The notes beneath the pieces were generated by a model. That model had not been told where the DNA came from. It searched no databases and saw only the letters and a list, made by a program, of their open reading frames with translations. 10,653 nt of DNA, taken from positions 1-10,653 of the forward strand of contig JAOULB010000038.1 in assembly GCA_029882235.1 (NCBI GenBank). The letters run 5' to 3'. This document shows, one piece after another, positions 7,751 through 10,653 of this stretch; within the stretch, counting starts at the first letter, position 1, and every line of letters begins with the position of its first letter. The stretch comes from Gammaproteobacteria bacterium (GTDB lineage Bacteria; Pseudomonadota; Gammaproteobacteria; UBA6429; Thiohalophilaceae). The translations under genes were made by a program, and so were the position numbers.

Positions 7751-9706
7751 ATGATTGAATTTACTTCGCTGCAACAGGCGCTCGAAACAGTACGGAAAGG
7801 TGATCGCAGTATCACATTTATAGAAGGGAAGTTAGATAATCGAATTGTTACCTATGAAGAGCTTTACCAGAACTGTCTGGGTTTGCTCTATGATCTTCAG
7901 GAACAGGGTTTAAAATCCGGCGATCAACTTATCTTATTTACCAAAAATAACCAGTCGTTTGTCGAAGCGTTCTGGGCCTGTGTGTTTGGTGGTATTGTTC
8001 CTGTGCCCATCGCCGTTGGCATAAGTGATGAGCATCGCGCCAAATTAATGCGCGTGTTTAACAAGCTTGAGCGACCCTATTTATTCACCGAACAGGAACA
8101 TCTGGATCGACTTGATGCCTTTGCCCATGCGCATGACATGCATGAGTCGATTGGTGTCGTCAGAAATAAAACAATTCTGGCTGACTTGATCGAACGGCAT
8201 GAAGAAAAGGGCAAGATACATACGATTAAACCAGAAGATACTGCCTTTATTCAGTTTTCTTCAGGTTCGACAAGCGAGCCCAAAGGTGTAGTGCTCAGTC
8301 ATGAAAATATTATGACGAATCTTAATGCGCTGGCCATTGGTACAGATTACCGTCCTGATGACATCAGTTTAAGCTGGATGCCTTTGACGCATGATCTTGG
8401 CTTATTAGGTTTTCATCTCAATATGGTGCTGGTCAATATAAGCCAGTGTTTAATGCCCACGGATCTCTTTAGTCGACGTCCCGTATTGTGGTTACAAAAA
8501 GCCAGTGAGCTTAAAGCTTCCGTCTTGTGTTCTCCCAATTTTGGTTACAAACATTTTCTAAAAGCCCTGGGCGATAAACAGCCCGATGATATTGAGTTGT
8601 CGCGTGTACGATGCATCTTTAATGGCGCTGAACCGATCTCACTGGAACTTTGCGAAGAGTTTCTGACTCGCATGAAACCCTTTGGCTTGCGTCATGATGC
8701 CATGTGGACGGTATATGGTCTTGCGGAAGCAACATTGGCAGTAGCTTTACCCCCTGTGGGCAAAGATTATGAATCTGTTTATATCGATCGTCATAAGGTG
8801 AAACTTGGCGATGAAGTTGAGTTTATTGATCGCAACAATGAACAGGCGATGGGCTTTGCGATCGAAGGCAAGGCCGTTAAGGACATAGCAATTAAAATTA
8901 CTGACCTTGATAACACTACGCTACCAGACAATCATGTTGGTCTTGTGCAGATAAAAGGGCCGAGTGTGACTCAGGGTTATTATCAGGATCCTGACGCCAG
9001 TAATGCTGCATTGACTGGAGATGGTTGGCTGCAAACCGGTGATCTTGGCTTTTTAACAGGCAAACAGGAACTGGTTATAACAGGGCGTCATAAAGATATT
9101 ATTTTTGCCAATGCGCAGAACTATTATCCACACGATGTTGAATCAGTGGCACTAAGACTTCCCGAGCTGGAGCTCAATAAAGTTGTGGCCTGTGGTGTTC
9201 GAAGCCCACATGCCGACAGCGATGACCTGTTAATATTTATTTTATTTCGTGCAGATTTAAAGGATTTTATTGGCATTGTTCGAGATGTTACCCGTCATAT
9301 TAATGAACAAATTGGTCTACAGGTCAGCCATGTTATTCCTGTAACACGCATACCAAAGACAACCAGCGGCAAGCTACAGAGAAGCAGCCTGGCCGATTCA
9401 TATTTGAATGGTGAATATACCGACGTTATTTCTCAAATTGATACCTTGCTAGCCTCAGAACAAAGTCAGTCTACCGATGGGATGTCAGCGACAGAGCAGG
9501 TATTAAAGAAGGTGTGTGATGAACATGTACAGGAAAAACCAATTGGGGTTGCAGACAACTTCTTTGAAACTGGGATAAGTTCACTCACTTTAACTGAAAT
9601 TCATCAAGGTATTGATGAAAAATATCCCGGTGTTGTTGATATCACAGATATGTTCGAATACCAGTCGATCACTGAGCTGGCTAAATTCATTGATAGTAAG
9701 TCATAG
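7751..9706 (+). CDS. Fatty acyl-AMP ligase-like adenylating enzyme fused to an acyl carrier domain
   Basis: A two-domain protein of 651 residues. Residues 1-560 are an ANL-superfamily adenylating enzyme: A3 motif FSSGSTSEPKG at 169-179, YGLAEATL at 322-329 (the wording typical of fatty acyl-AMP ligases), TGD at 429-431, GRHKD at 445-449, and catalytic lysine K541 in TTSGKLQR. Residues 578-650 are an acyl carrier domain with DNFFETGISSL at 602-612; S611 is the expected phosphopantetheine site, although the usual preceding Asp is Ser here. The likely reaction is ATP-dependent activation of a free fatty acid and its transfer to the enzyme's own carrier arm. No condensing, reducing or thioesterase domain follows, so it is not the loading end of a visible polyketide or peptide assembly line. 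It is coupled to the upstream P450. An acyl-CoA ligase function is less likely because of the fused carrier. Confidence 0.9.
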   Translation: MIEFTSLQQALETVRKGDRSITFIEGKLDNRIVTYEELYQNCLGLLYDLQEQGLKSGDQLILFTKNNQSFVEAFWACVFGGIVPVPIAVGISDEHRAKLMRVFNKLERPYLFTEQEHLDRLDAFAHAHDMHESIGVVRNKTILADLIERHEEKGKIHTIKPEDTAFIQFSSGSTSEPKGVVLSHENIMTNLNALAIGTDYRPDDISLSWMPLTHDLGLLGFHLNMVLVNISQCLMPTDLFSRRPVLWLQKASELKASVLCSPNFGYKHFLKALGDKQPDDIELSRVRCIFNGAEPISLELCEEFLTRMKPFGLRHDAMWTVYGLAEATLAVALPPVGKDYESVYIDRHKVKLGDEVEFIDRNNEQAMGFAIEGKAVKDIAIKITDLDNTTLPDNHVGLVQIKGPSVTQGYYQDPDASNAALTGDGWLQTGDLGFLTGKQELVITGRHKDIIFANAQNYYPHDVESVALRLPELELNKVVACGVRSPHADSDDLLIFILFRADLKDFIGIVRDVTRHINEQIGLQVSHVIPVTRIPKTTSGKLQRSSLADSYLNGEYTDVISQIDTLLASEQSQSTDGMSATEQVLKKVCDEHVQEKPIGVADNFFETGISSLTLTEIHQGIDEKYPGVVDITDMFEYQSITELAKFIDSKS

Positions 9707-9710
9707 TTAA

Positions 9711-9794
9711 ATGAAAAAAATTAATATTCTTTTTGTTTGCGGGCAATTGTTATTCTGGAAATTTCCAGAAACCAGCAGACAAATAACCACTTAA
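9711..9794 (+). pseudogene. Possible 5' remnant of a low-molecular-weight tyrosine phosphatase gene
   Basis: Four bases after the ligase stop a 27-codon frame begins MKKINILFVC and then runs into unrelated residues. ILFVC followed by LGNICRSP is the hallmark start of low-molecular-weight protein tyrosine phosphatases. Shifting one base forward after the Cys codon gives G-N-C-Y-S (9742-9756), which resembles GNICRS with one residue lost. This could be a decayed gene start with small deletions, or chance in AT-rich DNA. In pseudomonads a gene of this family follows kdsB, which makes the idea worth noting. There is no good ribosome binding site. Confidence 0.22.
9753..9770. repeat. 18-base perfect palindrome
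   Basis: TTCTGGAAATTTCCAGAA is identical to its reverse complement. It lies between the ligase gene and the hipBA promoter. No T-run follows on either strand, so it is not a standard intrinsic terminator; a protein-binding site or a weak RNA hairpin (7-base stem, 4-base loop) is possible. A further GTTATT (9749-9754) and AATAAC (9782-9787) flank it as a short outer inverted repeat. Confidence 0.6.
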
Positions 9795-9854
9795 TAGCCA
9801 AAATATCTTCCATTAATTACATTATATAGCCATAATAGCTTAATATATGGCTAT
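9793..9854. promoter_or_regulatory. Upstream cluster of hipBA operator-like half-sites
   Basis: The motif AATAGCCA appears at 9793-9800, and ATAGCCATA (9826-9834) with TATGGCTAT (9846-9854) forms a perfect 9-base inverted repeat with an 11-base spacer. A further AATAGCT sits in the spacer region at 9834-9840. The same TAGCC/GGCTA core recurs at the hipBA promoter downstream. HipB-type antitoxins are known to bind several palindromic sites in front of their own operon, so these are proposed as distal HipB sites; the consensus differs from the E. coli TATCC-N8-GGATA. Confidence 0.5.
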
Positions 9855-9867
9855 TGCGTACATTTTA

Positions 9868-9895
9868 TTGATATTTTCTTTTTCATCCCTATAAT
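9868..9895 (+). promoter_or_regulatory. Sigma70-type promoter of hipBA
   Basis: TTGATA (9868-9873) and a perfect TATAAT (9890-9895) are separated by 16 bases, giving the best promoter match in the window. Transcription would start near 9902, about 40-55 bases before hipB. The -10 box overlaps the operator half-site ATAATAGCC (9891-9899), so a bound repressor would block polymerase. Confidence 0.75.
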
Positions 9896-9957
9896 AGCCG
9901 TAATCAAGCCTCTTGTTCTTCTTTTGATTTTATAAAAGCCTAAATGGTGGCTATTAT
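9891..9957. promoter_or_regulatory. Proximal hipBA operator half-sites (ATAATAGCC ... GGCTATTAT)
   Basis: ATAATAGCC at 9891-9899 and its exact reverse complement GGCTATTAT at 9949-9957 flank the transcription start. The first arm overlaps the -10 box; the second overlaps the likely hipB start codon at 9956. The 49-base spacing is too long for one dimer, so two dimers or a looped complex would be expected, as in autoregulated toxin-antitoxin operons. Confidence 0.5.
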
Positions 9958-10288
9958 GGATTTTTATTCACTTTCAGATAATGCGATTGTCGAGGAGCTA
10001 GGTCAGCGGCTCAGGGCTCTGCGGTTGAGGAAAAACCTGACCCAGCAGGCGCTGGCCGATGCGACCATGCTGTCAGTCAATTCCATCAAGGCACTCGAGG
10101 CTGGTCGTGGCAAGCTGGCGAATTTTGTTGTCGTTTTGCGCGAACTGGATGCCCTGGAGCAGCTTGATTCATTCATTCCTGATACATCAATCAGCCCCAT
10201 GCAGTTGGCAAAAATGAAAGGCAAGATGCGCGAAAGAGCATCTGGTTACCGCGGTAAACCTCAGACAAAGGATGAATCTGATTGGTAA
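9956..10288 (+). CDS. hipB: HipB-like XRE-family antitoxin/transcriptional repressor
   Basis: A small DNA-binding protein that should neutralise the HipA kinase and repress their shared operon. From the ATG at 9956 it has 110 residues. A helix-turn-helix of the XRE/Cro type spans about 15-68, with GQRLRALRLRKNLTQQALAD at 16-35 and the recognition region LSVNSIKALEAGRGK at 39-53. A basic, flexible C-terminal tail (about 85-110) ends in Trp, which fits the degradable tail of HipB proteins. An in-frame ATG at 9944 would add four residues (MVAI). I prefer 9956 because GGTGG at 9946-9950 is spaced for it and 9944 has no ribosome binding site. The stop overlaps the start of hipA. A strong promoter and repeated operator-like sites lie just upstream. 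Confidence 0.88.
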   Translation: MDFYSLSDNAIVEELGQRLRALRLRKNLTQQALADATMLSVNSIKALEAGRGKLANFVVVLRELDALEQLDSFIPDTSISPMQLAKMKGKMRERASGYRGKPQTKDESDW

Positions 10289-10653
10289 ATAAAGTCGATA
10301 CGGCGCTGATTAAACTATGGGGCACAACAGTTGGTGCTGTCTCATGGCTCGATGACCGTGCCTACGGTATTTTTGAATTCGATCCTGAATTTTTAAAAAA
10401 AGGTCTCGATATCTCACCTATTCATATGAGCTTGCAGGCAGCACTAGAGGGTGATGCGCGATTCTCATTTCCTTCTCTCAGCAAAGACACATTTTTAGGT
10501 TTACCTGGATTATTAGCCGATGCCTTACCTGATAAGTTTGGTAACAGTATTATCGATGCCTGGCTGGCACGACAGGGAAGAGACAGTAGCAGTTTCAGTC
10601 CGGTAGAACGCCTTTGTTATACCGGTAAACGTGGCATGGGTGCACTGGAGTTT
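10282..10653 (+). CDS. hipA: HipA-type Ser/Thr kinase toxin, N-terminal part (3' cut by window end)
   Basis: The frame is open from a TGA at 10279-10281 to the window end, giving 124 residues of a HipA-family protein. The N-terminal subdomain begins with DTALIKLWGTTVGAVSW (6-22). The characteristic GLPGLLADALPDKFGN is at 73-88, followed by WLARQGR at 94-100 and YTGKRGMGALEF at 113-124. HipA proteins phosphorylate translation factors (glutamyl-tRNA synthetase in E. coli HipA) and cause growth arrest or persistence. The kinase catalytic residues lie beyond the window, so activity cannot be judged. The start is most likely TTG at 10282: AAGGA at 10268-10272 is nine bases upstream, the frame is closed just before it, and it overlaps the hipB stop by seven bases. 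The weak start would keep toxin below antitoxin levels. Confidence 0.9.
   Translation, partial: MVNKVDTALIKLWGTTVGAVSWLDDRAYGIFEFDPEFLKKGLDISPIHMSLQAALEGDARFSFPSLSKDTFLGLPGLLADALPDKFGNSIIDAWLARQGRDSSSFSPVERLCYTGKRGMGALEF

Noticed and set aside
6437..9706. P450 and ligase as the edge of a polyketide or nonribosomal peptide cluster
   Set aside because: No ketosynthase, condensation, reductase or thioesterase domain occurs, and the pair is bounded by LPS genes and hipBA.
9753..9770. Palindrome as an intrinsic terminator for the P450-ligase operon
   Set aside because: The stem is short and AT-containing, and there is no U-tract on either strand, so it is listed only as a palindrome.
9793..9957. 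Repeated TAGCC motif as a CRISPR array or iteron origin
   Set aside because: The units are under 10 bases, irregularly spaced and in both orientations; their overlap with a promoter fits operators better.

Overview
The window looks like a chromosomal segment of a gammaproteobacterium. The support is the run comEC, exbB, exbD, msbA, lpxK, ycaR, kdsB, a conserved lipopolysaccharide (LPS) supply cluster in that class. E. coli has comEC-msbA-lpxK-ycaR-kdsB, and pseudomonads have an exbB/exbD version. Base composition is moderate and codon use looks even across the coding genes. I cannot name the genus from the sequence alone.

Positions 1-5640 hold seven co-directional genes. The 3' part of comEC is followed, after a 126-base gap, by a tightly packed block. 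exbB/exbD overlap by 4 bases, exbD and msbA are 8 bases apart, msbA and lpxK 24 bases apart, lpxK and ycaR overlap by 20 bases, and ycaR abuts kdsB, which starts with TTG. Together they supply an inner-membrane proton-driven motor pair (ExbB/ExbD), the lipid A flippase (MsbA), the lipid A 4'-kinase (LpxK) and the enzyme that activates Kdo (KdsB). ycaR, at 59 codons, is easy to miss.

Positions 5607-9706 are the least ordinary part. A DUF374-type acyltransferase gene on the minus strand converges on kdsB, with a 34-base coding overlap. Divergent from it is a pair of abutting genes: a soluble cytochrome P450, and an adenylating enzyme of the fatty acyl-AMP ligase type fused to its own C-terminal acyl carrier domain. 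The two sides share an 86-base divergent promoter region with a small palindrome. My main hypothesis is that these three genes form a dedicated acyl-tailoring pathway. The ligase would load a free fatty acid on its carrier domain, the P450 would oxidise the tethered chain, and the acyltransferase would transfer it to a lipid acceptor, perhaps lipid A or a phospholipid.

Positions 9707-10653 hold an AT-rich 237-base intergenic stretch and then a hipBA-type toxin-antitoxin pair, with hipA cut by the window end. The stretch contains an 18-base perfect palindrome, a near-consensus sigma70 promoter and a family of TAGCC/GGCTA half-sites that overlap the promoter, as expected for HipB autorepression. 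It also starts with a 27-codon frame whose first residues resemble the beginning of a low-molecular-weight tyrosine phosphatase. That gene commonly follows kdsB in related clusters, so this may be a decayed remnant.

I saw no tRNA, rRNA, CRISPR array, insertion sequence or convincing intrinsic terminator.
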